DNA from: Pomphorhynchus laevis
Taxonomy: Eukaryota; Acanthocephala; Palaeacanthocephala; Echinorhynchida; Pomphorhynchidae
Assembly: GCA_012934845.2 (NCBI GenBank)
Contig: WNNJ02001541.1
Coordinates: 1 to 64,000 of the forward strand
DNA length: 64,000 nucleotides
Direction of reading: 5' to 3'
A program made the position numbers and the translations under genes. Each line of letters starts with the position of its first letter. Position 1 is the stretch's first letter. Positions 11,633 through 22,434 of this stretch are shown here, in pieces. The notes below the pieces were generated by a model that was not told the DNA's origin, searched no databases, and worked only from the letters and a program-made list of their open reading frames with translations.

Positions 11633-12010
11633 GGCCTGCCTTAGTCTTAGAGATAAGGTTTGATACATATAAGGTTAAAATAATCATCTGGAATAGACTT
11701 GGAGTAAAGTCGCTGCTTCTCCACATCGAAGAAAGTCAGCTGAGGTGGCAACGACAAGTTTTGAGTATGTCTGGGGATCGCCTTCCTTAGAGAGTTTAAC
11801 AGGCCGGACTCTCGGGAAAGAGACTTCGAGGTAGACATCGATACCGGTGGAGAGATCAAATCTCGAAACTGGTCGAAGACCGCCTTGGGCTATCTGAAAG
11901 AGAACTCTGGTCTGTCGCCCAGTATCGCGATGCCTGTAGTAGTTTGGTTCGTGCACTGCTTCCACGACCCGACACCCGGACCATTGGTTGACAGGAAAGA
12001 TCTGTTGTTA
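11633..12010 (+). mobile_element. 3' fragment of LINE family G
   Basis: The plus-strand frames give SLRDKV, then LGVKSLLLHIEESQLRWQRQ and later ETGRRPP. This is the same C-terminal signature as the 2.46-2.65 kb copy (RMPPGRLP-type tail of this LINE). It is 5'-truncated and frameshifted, and is inserted in intron 1 of the MYBBP1A homologue. Confidence 0.75.
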
Positions 12011-12021
12011 CTTTATTTTTT

Positions 12022-12125
12022 TGTCAATAAATTGTTGTTGTTGAAAACAGTTGTTTTTCAACAACTGTTTAAAAACAATTGTTGTTGAAAACAGTTGTTT
12101 TTTAAACAACTGTTTAAAAACAGCA
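12022..12125. repeat. Tandem and inverted GTTGTTGAAAACAGTTG repeats
   Basis: GTTGTTGAAAACAGTTGTTT and its complement alternate twice, giving a self-complementary block directly after the LINE G fragment. It may derive from that LINE's 3' tail. Confidence 0.7.
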
Positions 12126-12649
12126 ATTTAAAATAACTTTAAGAACAGATTAAAATAAAGTTTTTCAACCTATAAAACATTTATTCAAATTATGTTTGGG
12201 ACATTCCAATTAGTCTGGTTTAATTAATTCCTTTTGAGAAAGTCACTGATGTGGTTTACACAAAATTAAAATACAGGTAAAATACCATAAAAAAGGAAGT
12301 AAAATCGCAATACTTTTGTCAAATGATAGGCTTCTGTAAAGATCAGATAAAGTTGTTAATTAAAGATTAAAAATTTCGAATATAATTTTAATCATTTAAA
12401 ATTTAAACTTTAGATTGCATTCGTAATTTAATGCAATCTATTTCAATTTTGAACAATTATATTTGGTTGGTATTGCCAATAAAATTCAACTTTCGTCTTA
12501 ATTCATTTATTCACGATTTTAATTAGATAAATTAATAAATAAAAAGTCTGAGGAAAATTTAAAAATAAAATTAAAAGTCAAAAGCATTGCTAGATTTTGC
12601 ATGTTAAAAGAAGGGCAAGAGATTGTTTGATAAACATGCAAAATTTTAC

Positions 12650-12832
12650 CCAGAGTAGAGAAGAAAAATAACCAATCCTAGCGCATTTTCGATTAGAGCC
12701 AAGACCACGAATAAGGCGACGAACGGTGTACATCAATTCTTCATGATTGCTGGTTAGGGATGAATACAGGTTTAAATAACCTTTCTGTCTTATTTCGCTC
12801 TGATACTCGCTCAAAGACCAGTATGCGTCCAT
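12650..12832 (-). CDS. MYBBP1A: MYBBP1A/Pol5 homologue, exon 1 (start)
   Basis: It begins at an ATG with an in-frame TAA five codons upstream and ends at donor TGG|GTAAAA in phase 0, which joins exactly to the 11442 acceptor (W|V). The protein opens MDAYWSLSEYQSEIRQKGYL and continues YTVRRLIRGLGSNRKCARIG. This is the hallmark N-terminal segment of the DNA polymerase phi / MYBBP1A family (human YALKRLITGLGVGRETARP and yeast RLIKGLSSGRNSARLGF, from memory). The human protein has extra residues before this block, so either this homologue starts later or a further 5' exon exists. The intron to exon 2 is 1.2 kb and holds repeats. Confidence 0.8.
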
Positions 12833-13263
12833 TTTATCTAGAATTTATACTCTAAATACACAATTCTTCAATTTACGATAATATAATCTTAATAATAGTA
12901 TATAAATTATAATAGTTTATAATATATATATTAATAATAGTTTATAAATAGTATATAAACTCATTAAATTTAAAATACTTTAATTAAAGTTGATGATAAT
13001 AATCTTTATAAAAATCCAAAATTATAACAGTGGATATGAGTTTTATTAAATTATATGTTCTATTTTTAGAATTTTACAAATTAATTCGAAAAAAACGTGT
13101 GACTTTAAATTAAATTAGTAAGGGTTAGGGAAGTTTGCAATTTGATAAACTACATTTAATGATCATTTTGATTCTTAAACTAGTCATATGTAGTTTTTTA
13201 ATTAAAATTTATATATTTTAATTAAAATATATAAATTAAAATATATAAATTTATAAATATTAA
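12833..13263. other. AT-rich upstream region of the MYBBP1A homologue
   Basis: A/T-rich DNA lies between the presumed start codon and the first LINE A copy. TATAAATT lies 24-17 bases upstream of the ATG, which is suggestive but too common here to call a promoter. Confidence 0.35.
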
Positions 13264-15260
13264 AATATAAGGTGGGTATGAAGGTGGCAGTTGTATGTAA
13301 TAGAGGAGGGAGCGCAGTGAACGTCGAGAAGGAGTTGATTCCATGCGAGTGGGGGAGGCAACGAGGAAGGATCTGAGACCGTGATTGTTAGAATAATTGG
13401 GAAAGTGGAATAAGAGGGAATTATTGTTCATCAACGTCGAGTAAGAGAGAATTCCCTCTTACGTGGAGTAAGAGGAAATGTTGTTAGAGTAAAAGGGAGG
13501 TTGATGAACAATGAGGAGCCGACAGCGCTGATACGAAAAGTTACGAGGAGGCAGAAATGTATGCGGATGTGGATGGGAGGATAGAAGAATTGGGTAAGAT
13601 ATGTGGATGTGTGGTTGAAGCGACGACGAAGGAGCACTCGAACAGCAGAGTTGATGATGCGTTGTATAAGTAAAATGATGGAATTTGGAGAATTGGCGAA
13701 AAGGCTGAGGCGGTAATCGATTTTAGGAAAAAAAGCGATGAAAGAGCCATACTAAAGCGGACGTCAATAAGAAAGAGGATACGGCGGATGTCAAGGAGAA
13801 TTAAGTTAGACGAGCGGACCTTGTCACGGACTAAAGGTTTAAGAGAAATGTGATCATCGAAATGAAATCCTAAGTGAGATTGTGAACTATGGAGATGATT
13901 GATGAGGCAAAGAATACAGGGGGAGGAGATATATTAGGTTGACAAAGGAGGATCAACATTATTTTGGACTTGTCTGGGTTTAGAACGAGACGAAGATTGG
14001 AGAGACGTTGTTAGATTGAAGAAATACAGTTGAAGGCAGAAATTGAGATATCGTGTATGCGATGGGCGGGTGCATGATCATATATGAGGATGTCATCGGC
14101 GTATTGCATGATATTTAAGGAATAAGGTTTGATAAATGGAGAGAAATCGCCAAAAAAGAAAAAACAGGGAGTTAGATTTAATCATTGTGAAACCCAATAG
14201 AAAATAGAGATGGGATGAGTGGATGATGAATTTAAACAGACGCGAAAGAACGGTCTGATAGATATGAGGCAAGGCATGCCACGGAAGAGACTGAAAACCC
14301 GTAATTATAACGAAAGCAAGAAAGGAGGATTAAGTGGTCGACGATGTCAAAGGCGGATGATAGGCCGCGGGAGATAAGAACACTATATATATTATATACT
14401 ATACTATATTTCTCGTTCCTTGTTACGAGAAATAAGTACGTCGTTGTAAACTTTCACGCTGGCAATTTCTGTGTTGTGATTAGAGCGGAAAGCGGATTGG
14501 AAAAGAGGGTCCAGATTTGATGAAGAGAGATAAGCGTTAATCTGTATTAAGATAAGGCGCTCTAAGAGTTTGGAAAGAGTAGGGAGGAGTGAAATGGGGC
14601 GATAGCTAAAAGGTAGTGAGGAGTCGAGTGATTGTTTCACGATAAGGGCCCGAACGATGGTGGATTTCCAGTGTCAAAGAAAGATACGAATTTGGATGGA
14701 CGAGTTAAACAATGTGGTGAGAAAAGTGGATATCGATGAGCATATCGATTAATGTATGGGGGTAAGCAGCGGATAAGCAGGTAAGGTTTATTTGGGCAAT
14801 TACATGATGACAGATGATACTTCGGAAGGGTAGAAAGGAAAAGATGAAAGAGTTCCAGGAGGATAAAGCAAGGTGAGTAGCAGTGAGATGGAATGGAGAC
14901 GGGGTTGTAAGAGAGCAACATGAATACTTTGGTTTGCAGAAATGACGAATAATACTGGGGATTGATTTTGCAAGACAAAAAGGAGCAAGAAAGGATTGAG
15001 ATAAAAGTATGCCAGAGATACTTAGAGTTTAATGAAGTGTTGATTTTATGCTGCAAGAATAAGTTGCATTTGGTGTGTAGTAGTAGAGATGAGACTGGTG
15101 GAGAGCAAGATAGAAATAAAAGAGAGACGGAGTGAGCGAGCGGATTTCACGCGAGAGAGCGGTTATAGACTCCAAAACATGACGGAGTCAACGATTTTAT
15201 GGTATGTATTAAATGTCAAACCATGAGCCACTGGGCAAGCGACTATGAAGGTGAGGCTTT
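13264..15260 (-). mobile_element. LINE family A, copy 1, decayed
   Basis: On the minus strand this covers the linker, the reverse transcriptase and the C-terminal domain of the element seen better at 16.0-18.2 kb. Examples are SSYRPISLLPTLSKLLERLI at about 14.5 kb and NYSNNHGLRSFLVA at about 13.4 kb. The endonuclease and the 3' UTR are missing. Multiple stops and frameshifts break the frame, and the YADD region is preserved only in outline near 14.1 kb. The element belongs to an APE-type LINE group (L2/CR1/Daphne-like by motif style). Confidence 0.82.
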
Positions 15261-15289
15261 AAGAAAAAAAAATTTTGTCAGATGAAAGA

Positions 15290-15880
15290 GTACTTACAAT
15301 TCCGCTATTCTAGCACATTCTTATTTTGCTACGACAAAGTCAGTATAACAGATAAGATCCCTACTTTTAATTTATATCGTAAAGATGACATATTTAAATT
15401 TACAAGAAACATATTTTTTGCATGAGCATTCATGCATACCATATGAATAAGGCTACTTGGATAAATTTGAAAGCTTACAGTTATGAGCAAATTCATATTA
15501 TATAAAGCTTAAAAAAGTCAGCTATAATTTGACTACTATTATTTCCAATTGGAACACCTTGTTATTTAAATTGAATGTTATTTAATTGTTATTTAATAAT
15601 TATTTTAATCTAATAATATTTCTTCAGTAAGCGGATAAATTTCTACAGGAGCCTTATTCTTACGCCGATATTAATAATAAAGAATGTATATATCTAGATA
15701 TGAACATTAAATTAACATCAATTAAAACTACTATTAATTTATATCGTAAATATGGTATAAATCTCTTAGATCTCTTAACAGAATATTATTTTTCAAGTAC
15801 ATTACCAGGAAAAATGCTATTTCAGATCTAGGTAACTTGATATTACTTAAGATCAATTTTCTTAATAGTCTGATTATTTA
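15290..15880. mobile_element. Rearranged Penelope-like element pieces
   Basis: Short blocks of PLE reverse transcriptase occur in both orientations. On plus, FNLYRKDDIFKFTRNIF sits at about 15360 and ECIYLDMNIKLT at about 15690. Minus-oriented parts lie between them near 15450-15560. The same blocks recur more completely at 56.2-56.9 kb. The order shows insertion and inversion after arrival; no reading frame survives. Confidence 0.7.
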
Positions 15881-16008
15881 CTTTCTGACTTTTTGGTTTT
15901 ATTTCTCTGATGCTTACTTGGATTCATAAGATTCACCCGCTGGTTGCTTTGAAATATAAATTTCAAAACATTGTTAACATTTCAAAACATTGTTTCAAAA
16001 CAAATATT

Positions 16009-17984
16009 TTCTTGAACTCTCCCTTCTCCGCTCTGCCTTACTCAAATCATCTCTATCATTACCCACAATAACATATTCATCTCCTCACGATCTCGCCTTT
16101 CTTTTCGACTCTGAACTCACATCCACTCTCGATATTCTCTTGCCCTTCAAGTCTCACCCACACCGTCGCTTGCACCGTGCCCCATGGTTTGACATCCAAT
16201 GCCTACTCTCAAAGCGTCGACTCCGCCATGCTTTTCGAGTCTATCACCGCTCTCTCAGACGTGATTTCCGCTCGATCACTCCGTCTTTCCGTGATTCCTA
16301 TCTTGCTCTTCGCCGGTCTCATCTCAACCTACTACGTACCAAATGCAACTCCTTCTGGCAGCATAAAATCATCACTTCATTCAACTCTAAGACTCTCTGG
16401 CATACTTTTAACTCAATCCTTGCTCGCTCCTCTTCGCCGTGCAACATCAATGCCAATGATTATTCGTCATTTCTCCAGACTAAAGTATCCACGTTGCTCT
16501 CTCACACCCCGGTCTCCATCCTATCCCACTCTGCCCAGTCTAATCTCATCCTTCCGGAACTCTTTCATCTTCTCCCTGTCTCACCTACAGAAGTATCATC
16601 TGTCCTCATGTCCTTGCCCAACAAAACCTCACCTGCCGATCCCCTGCCTACCCACATATTAAAATCTATATGCTCATCGATATCCCCATTTCTCACAACC
16701 TTGTTTAACTCGTCCATCCGCAGTCGTATCTTCCCTTCACACTGGAAATCCGCAATCGTTCGTCCCCTCCTTAAGAAACAATCGCTCGACCCCTCCCTTC
16801 CTTCTAGCTATCGCCCCATTTCACTACTCCCTACTCTTTCTAAGCTCTTAGAACGCCTCATCTTAATACAAATCAACGCTTATCTCTCCTCATCCAATCT
16901 GTACCCTCCTTTCCAATCCGCTTTCCGCTCTAATCACTCGACAGAAATCGCATGCATAAAAGTGTACAACGACTTACTCATTTCTCGAGACAAGGCTCTA
17001 TATAGTGTTCTCATCTCCCTCGACCTCTCCTCCGCATTCGACATTGTCGACCACTCCGTCCTCCTTTCTCGCCTTCGTTATGATTACGGCTTTTCTTCCT
17101 CCTCCGTAGCATGGTTCGCCTCATATCTATCCGACCGTTCCTTTCGCGTCTGTTCTAATTCATCATCCTCCCCTCCCATCCCTATTTTTTGCAGGGTCCC
17201 ACAAGGTTCAGTCCTAGGTCCCCTGCTTTTCTCTCTTCTGCTTGGCGATCTATCTCCGTTTATCAAACCTTACTCCTTTAAGGTCATGCAATACGCCGAT
17301 GACATTCTAATCTATGCTCATGCACCCGCACATCGCATACACGATATCGGCATTTCTGCCTCCAACTGTCTTTCTTCTATCTACAAACGTCTCTCCAATC
17401 TCCATCTCGTTCTAAACCCCGAAAAGTCCAAAATAATGTGGATCCTCCCCCGTAAACCAAACATATCTCCTCCCACTGTATATTTTGCCTCATCAATCAT
17501 CCCCATAGTCCACAATCTCACTTTCTTAGGCTTCCATTTCGATGATCACCTTTCCCTTAAACCCTTCGTCCGTGACAAGGTCCGCTCATCTAACTTAATT
17601 CTCCGTGATATCCGCCGTATCCGCCCCCTTATCGACTTCCGTTCTTGTATGTCTCTTCTTTCATCGCTTCTTTTCCCTAAAATCGATTACTGCCTTAGCC
17701 TTTTCGCCAATTCTCCAAAATCCATCATCCTACCCCTACAACGAATAATCAACACCGCCGTTCGAGTGCTCTTTCGTCTCCGTCGCTTCGACCACACATC
17801 CACATATTTTGCCCAACTCTCCTGGCCCACCATCCACATCCGCATCAAACTCCGCCTTCTCGTTACCTTTTCGTCTCATCGCTGTCGGCTCCCCATCGTT
17901 CATCAACCTTCCTTTCTTAGACGATACTCGCCCCACCTCGCTATCGCTTCGTTCCTGTCATACCCTCTTACTCCACGTTCCTAA
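16009..17984 (+). CDS. LINE A reverse transcriptase (partial ORF2)
   Basis: The open frame is about 655 codons with no natural start, because the element is truncated. The order is: linker (RLHRAPWFDIQCLLSKRRLR), fingers (SYRPISLLPTLSKLLERLIL), palm motif A (SLDLSSAFDIVDH), motif B (RVPQGSVLGPLLFSLLLGDL), catalytic MQYADDILIYAHAP at about 17287-17325, then thumb and C-terminal domain. Near 17870 the frame shifts: the expected C-terminus (FRLIAVGSPSFINLPFLDD to SHLLDT) continues in another frame to 18123. The RT core is therefore intact but the product is not. Confidence 0.85.
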
Positions 17985-18187
17985 TTACTCCAACAACTAC
18001 GGTCTCCGATCCTTCCTCGTCGCCGCCTCACTCGCCTGGAATCAACTCCCTCTCGACGTCCGCCGCGCCCCCTCCTTTATCATATTCAAACACCTCCTCC
18101 GTTCACACCTTCTCGACACCTGATTCACAGTCTTGTTTTGTTGTGGTCATGTAAGCGTGCGCTGGCACGCATTTGCCACGTTAAAAT
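16009..18187 (+). mobile_element. LINE family A, copy 2, 5'-truncated
   Basis: It begins abruptly in the linker after the endonuclease (next to repeated TTTCAAAACATTG blocks) and runs to the family 3' end around GCACGCATTTGCCACG. It carries the best-preserved family A reverse transcriptase. It lies about 0.1 kb from PLE pieces and is followed by 165 bp of flank that is shared with the copy at 35.1-36.5 kb. Confidence 0.88.
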
Positions 18188-18352
18188 AAATCGTTTTTTA
18201 ATTTAATTGGATGTCACATCAATTAAGCCGATCCTCTTTTACCAGACATAGCGGATATAAATTAACATAAAATTTAAACATAAAAATAAATTGTATTAAT
18301 AATAAATTTAGAGCGAAGTAGACTTACCCTTAATAGAAAAGTTCAGATATAA
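16958..18352 (+). repeat. Arm 1 of a 1.4-kb inverted duplication
   Basis: This segment reappears nearly unchanged as the reverse complement at 35147-36545. It covers the LINE A RT from motif KVYNDLLISRDKAL to the LINE end plus 165 bp of non-LINE flank (contains TTGATGTGACATCCAAT in complement). Confidence 0.85.
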
Positions 18353-18419
18353 ATAAATCTAAACTATATAAGAGATATGTTCCGATATTTTAGTAATGTG
18401 TATTTAAATCTAACAATTT

Positions 18420-18665
18420 TTATTCAATAAGCGAACAAAATTATCCAGGTAGTCTTATTCTTAATAAAATCAATATTAATGATAAAGAAGTTATATATCT
18501 AGATATGATATTTTATTTATAAAATATAAAATAAATTTATACAAAATATATTTTATTTTACGATACTTTATTTCGTAAATATGACATATTCAAATTTACA
18601 AGAAACGTATTTTTGCAGGAACAACCATGCAAATGGTTGTTCATGGTTGTTCAATGGTTAGTGAA
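18420..18665 (+). mobile_element. Penelope-like element fragment
   Basis: The plus strand has PLE palm/thumb blocks: a YPGSLILNKININD-like stretch, YLDM, then an FNLYRK-type and DIFKFTRNVF block. The fragment is interrupted by A/T insertions. The same blocks occur at 15.7 and 56.4 kb. Confidence 0.65.
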
Positions 18666-18773
18666 TAACAGTTTAACAATAATACAAATTTATTTAATGT
18701 GGCAAATGCACATTTGATGCACATTTAATGTGGCAAATGTACGCTTACAAGTCCACAAACAAAAATGAAAAAG

Positions 18774-19277
18774 TCAAGCAGATAAATTGTTTAAATGGGA
18801 TCGGATTTGTCGTTTGAAGCACGGCAAGGAAGTTGATTGGCGTATATGAATGGGCAGATGGTTCCACGATAGAGGAGCAGCCACAATGAAGGAGCGGAGT
18901 CCAAAGGAGGTAGAGTAGTTTGGGACATGTAAAAGAAGGGAATTACAGGAACGCAAGGAACAGTAAACAGGACGAGAATTATCAAGAAAAGGAAGATTGA
19001 GAAATGAAGGGGTATGAAGAGTTACAAGGCGGAAAGCAACGATAAGAAGACGAATTTGAACACGACAATAAATTGTAGGCAAATCGAGAGAAGCAAGATG
19101 GTAGGATGTATGATCAAAATGACGAAGACGGAGGAGAATTCGGACGGCTGCGTTGACGATGCGTTGTAGGGGAAGAAGAGTGGATTTAGGTGAGTTGGAA
19201 AATAGACTAAGACAATAATCGAGTCTAGAAAAAAGGAGAGAAGATATTAGAGTCATACAAGAAGGGAAATCGATCAA
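18774..19277 (-). pseudogene. LINE B C-terminal domain
   Basis: It encodes SRLDYCLSLFSNSPKSTLLP, then FDHTSYHLASLDLPTIYCRV and GLRSFIVAAPLSWNHLPIHI, ending at the natural stop of the ORF2 product. Similar C-termini end in a short WN.LP motif in CR1/L2-type elements. Intact over 167 codons. Confidence 0.8.
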
Positions 19278-21327
19278 TCTACGAACTTGACGGAGGTTGC
19301 GGAGTATTAAGGTAGATGAGCGTACTTTATCTCTAACGAAAGGTTTAAGTGAAAGTCGGTTGTCAAAATGGAAGCCTAGGAAAACGAGATTATCAACGAT
19401 AGGAATAATTGTAGAATTTAATGATACGGAGGGAGGTTCGAAGCCGAGGCGTTGAGGTAGGATCCAGGTTTATCTTGGAATACGATAAACAGGTGCATGA
19501 GCATAGATGAGAATGTCATCAGCATATTGCATAACATAGAAGTTAAATTTATGAGAAATCGAAGACAAATCACCAAGAAGAAGAGAGAAAAGCATAGGGC
19601 CTAATACGGAGCCTTGTGGAACACCGGACGGAATGGACGAAGGATGGGAGAGAGAAGAGTTAGAATAGACGCGAAATGTACGGTTTGATAGATATGAAGA
19701 AAACCATGATACAGTGGGTAAAGAGAAGCCATAATCATGACAAAGGCGATGGAGAAGAATCGAGTGATCGACGATGTCAAAAGCAGACGATAGATCAAGA
19801 GAAACTATGACACTACATAATTTATGATCGCGCGATATGAGTAAGTCGTTATAAACTTTAAGACATGCAATTTCGGTAGAGTAATTAGAACGAAAAGCGG
19901 CTTGGAAGGGAGGAAATAAGTTAGAGGAAAAGAGATATATATATTAACTTGCTTAAGAACGAGACGCTCAAGGAGTTTAGAAAGAGTTGAGAGAAGTGAA
20001 ATAGGACGGTACGAAGATGGTAGTGAAGAGTCGAGAGATTGCTTTTTGATGAGAGGACGAACAGTGGCGCATTTCCAGATGGAAGGAAATGTACAGCTAC
20101 GGATGGACGAGTTGAACAATGTGGTTAGGAAGGGTAAAATAGAGGAGCAGATATTTTTAAGCAAGTGAGTGGGAATTGGGTCAGAAGGAGAGGTTTCATT
20201 AGGTAATGACAGCAGAACCGAAGAAACTTTATCAGACGAAACGGGAAGAAGGTGGAATAGTTCTGGAAGCGAAGTATTTAAAGAGAAGAGTGGATACAAA
20301 GGGGCTATGGGTAGTAGTGAAAGTAAATTAGATAGCTTAGTTTGTAAATAAGAAGAAAATTCATCAAGATTTATATAACAAGGGGTAGATGATCGTGAAA
20401 GAATTGAGTTTAAGATCTAACAATGAGATTTAGAGTTAGAAGAGGACTCGAGTTGATTTCGCCAAAAAAGAGTACGTTTAGTACGTATAAGAATGAGATA
20501 TGAACGGCGTTGAGAAAAGTAGGAATCACGAAGATTTGGAGGGAGTGAGTTGGGAGAACGTTTAAGAAAACGATTATACACACGAAAAGAGTGACGGAGT
20601 CGACGCTTAGAAAGACTACAGTCAGAATCAAACCAGGGAGCATGGCGCAAGCGCTGAGAGCGTCGGAGTCGACTAGGCAGAAGTTTATTGATAATAGACA
20701 TAAGTTCATAATCAAACAGAATGCAGAGATCATCGGGAGAGAGATAGTTAAGAGGAAGTGAAAAGAGTGAAGGATTAAGTAAGGCTGTGCAGAGAATAGG
20801 GATATCGAGAAGCTTCCAGGGTCGACTTGGTGTGGATAATGGTAAAGTTGGAGAAGGAGGATGGGGACGAGTAAGAGTAAGAGTGACAAGGAAATGATCG
20901 GACAAACCAGGATCAGTAATTGACAAGGAAGTATAGTCATTGAAGCAGTTAGGGACAGCAATGATGTCGAGAGCACCGCCGAGAATATGAGTTGGGCTTG
21001 TTGAAAGTAATTTATAGTTAAAATCAGAAAAAAATATTAGTTAAAGTGATAGAGTCAGAGTCAGACGGGCGATCAAGACGAATGTTAAAGTCACCGAGAA
21101 CAAAAGAAGGAGTATAAGACAATGAACAGTGAGACATAAGATCTGCAAGCTCGCTAAAGAACATACATGAGAGGGCAGCTGAGCCTGGATGGTATATAAT
21201 CACAAGTTCCAGAGGGAAATGAGTTGATAATCTGCATATGAGTAATTCGAACAAAGTGTAACGGATGTTATCGTTAATTTTATGTAGAAACATTGGTTGA
21301 CAAGCAATGGCAACAATACCGCCATGG

Positions 21328-21597
21328 TTAGAAACAGTATATGTGGGACACAATTGAACGAGCTGATTCAACTAGAGAACAACCAGTGCGACATAGACGA
21401 CGAATAGCAAGATCGTCGGAGTCAGAGTGCCAGGATTCGGTAATGCAGAGAATATCGATAGATAATTGATCGAAGATATCGAGAAGCATATCAGCTTTAT
21501 GAAGAATGGAGCGAGTGTTGAATAGACTAAGACGAAAAGTATGCTTAGGAGCGAGATTGGCTAGCGAAGAAGACAAGGGAGAGAGATGGGACGCCAT
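21328..21597 (-). pseudogene. LINE B ORF2 start and endonuclease N-terminus
   Basis: It starts MASHLSPLSSSLANLAP and reads FNTRSILHKADMLLDIFDQL then ITESWHSDSDDLAI, the N and E boxes of APE endonucleases. A frame break follows; the next block (21371-21024) has GDFNIRLDRPSDSDSITLTN. The product would nick target DNA for target-primed reverse transcription. Confidence 0.8.
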
Positions 21598-21675
21598 CGA
21601 ATTTTTGGCCTTGTGTGTACAACGTGAAAATTTCCGTTGATTTGACGTATAGATAAGGATGACTCGCCGTTTGTT

Positions 21676-22186
21676 TCACGTCGATGTTTTCTCAATGCGA
21701 GTAAAATGGATCTGGGCAATATCAGAAGAGGATTGGTCAGGAAAGATACGGCAAGTAGATGAAGTGGTAAGAAGTTTAAAGCGTTGGGAGAGTACAGAAG
21801 AGGCATGTGAACTATGTCGGAAAACGATTTTTAAGAGTGGAGGACTGAGATGATTGGATTTAGTGGATTTGTTTAAACGAATAAAGGATACAGGATCGAT
21901 ATTATTGAAGAGGGATGGGTTATCATCAGGAAGAATGGTTGCTAGGATAGACCTGAAAGCAGATACATCATCATCGAGGCGAGATTGTGGAGAAGCAGAT
22001 TCGGAAAGCTTTAAGTTTGATATGATTATACAGCGATCGCGCGAAGGAAAACGATTTCGTGGAAGTGGTGGACGGACAGAGCTGGTAGGAGTCGAGGCAG
22101 ATGAGCAGATAGAAGTGGAAATGACAGGGGTGCTTGATAGAGAATTAATATTGGTTGGAGCAAGTGTGACAGGTGCGGGTGTTTAA
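21676..22186 (-). pseudogene. LINE B ORF1 C-terminal part, no start codon
   Basis: The frame is open without ATG and reads RCIIISNLKLSESASPQSRL, DDDVSAFRSILATIL and later HLSPPLLKIVFRHSSHASSV. The block PQSRLDDD and the pattern match the RNA-binding C-terminal domain of LINE E ORF1 (27.9 kb). This shows that family B also has a two-ORF design. It ends 79 bp before the ORF2 start. Confidence 0.7.
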
Positions 22187-22434
22187 TCGATTGATCAGAG
22201 ATGTGACTAAGGATGATTTGAAATGACGGATGTAAATTATTTGGAAGTGTTACGTGGGATGTAGATTAAGGAGAATTAAGATAGGTTGGGGCATAAGCGG
22301 CAGGAATGGAGTGTTGAATCAGTTATTATTATTAGTATACAACAGCCGATGAGTGGTTGCTCGTTTGGCTGGATCTCAATGTAAAAAAAGTACAATGTCA
22401 GTAAAACAGAAAAATCCAAATCAGGTTCGACTTC

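Larger units (their letters stand above)
18672..22320 (-). mobile_element. LINE family B, copy 1, nearly full length, decayed
   Basis: On the minus strand, in order: C-terminal part of ORF1 (22186-21676), endonuclease (21597-about 21040), linker (20926-20417), reverse transcriptase (about 20300-19500), C-terminal domain (19277-18774) and a 3' end with TTTGCCACATTAAATAAATT. It is closely related to family A but distinct. At least five frame breaks separate the blocks, so it is not functional. Its 5' end abuts the (AAT)n tail of LINE C. Confidence 0.85.

Noticed and set aside
21854-22186. 110-codon plus-strand frame
   Set aside because: It is the shadow of LINE B ORF1 on the other strand, which carries the recognisable RNA-binding domain pattern.
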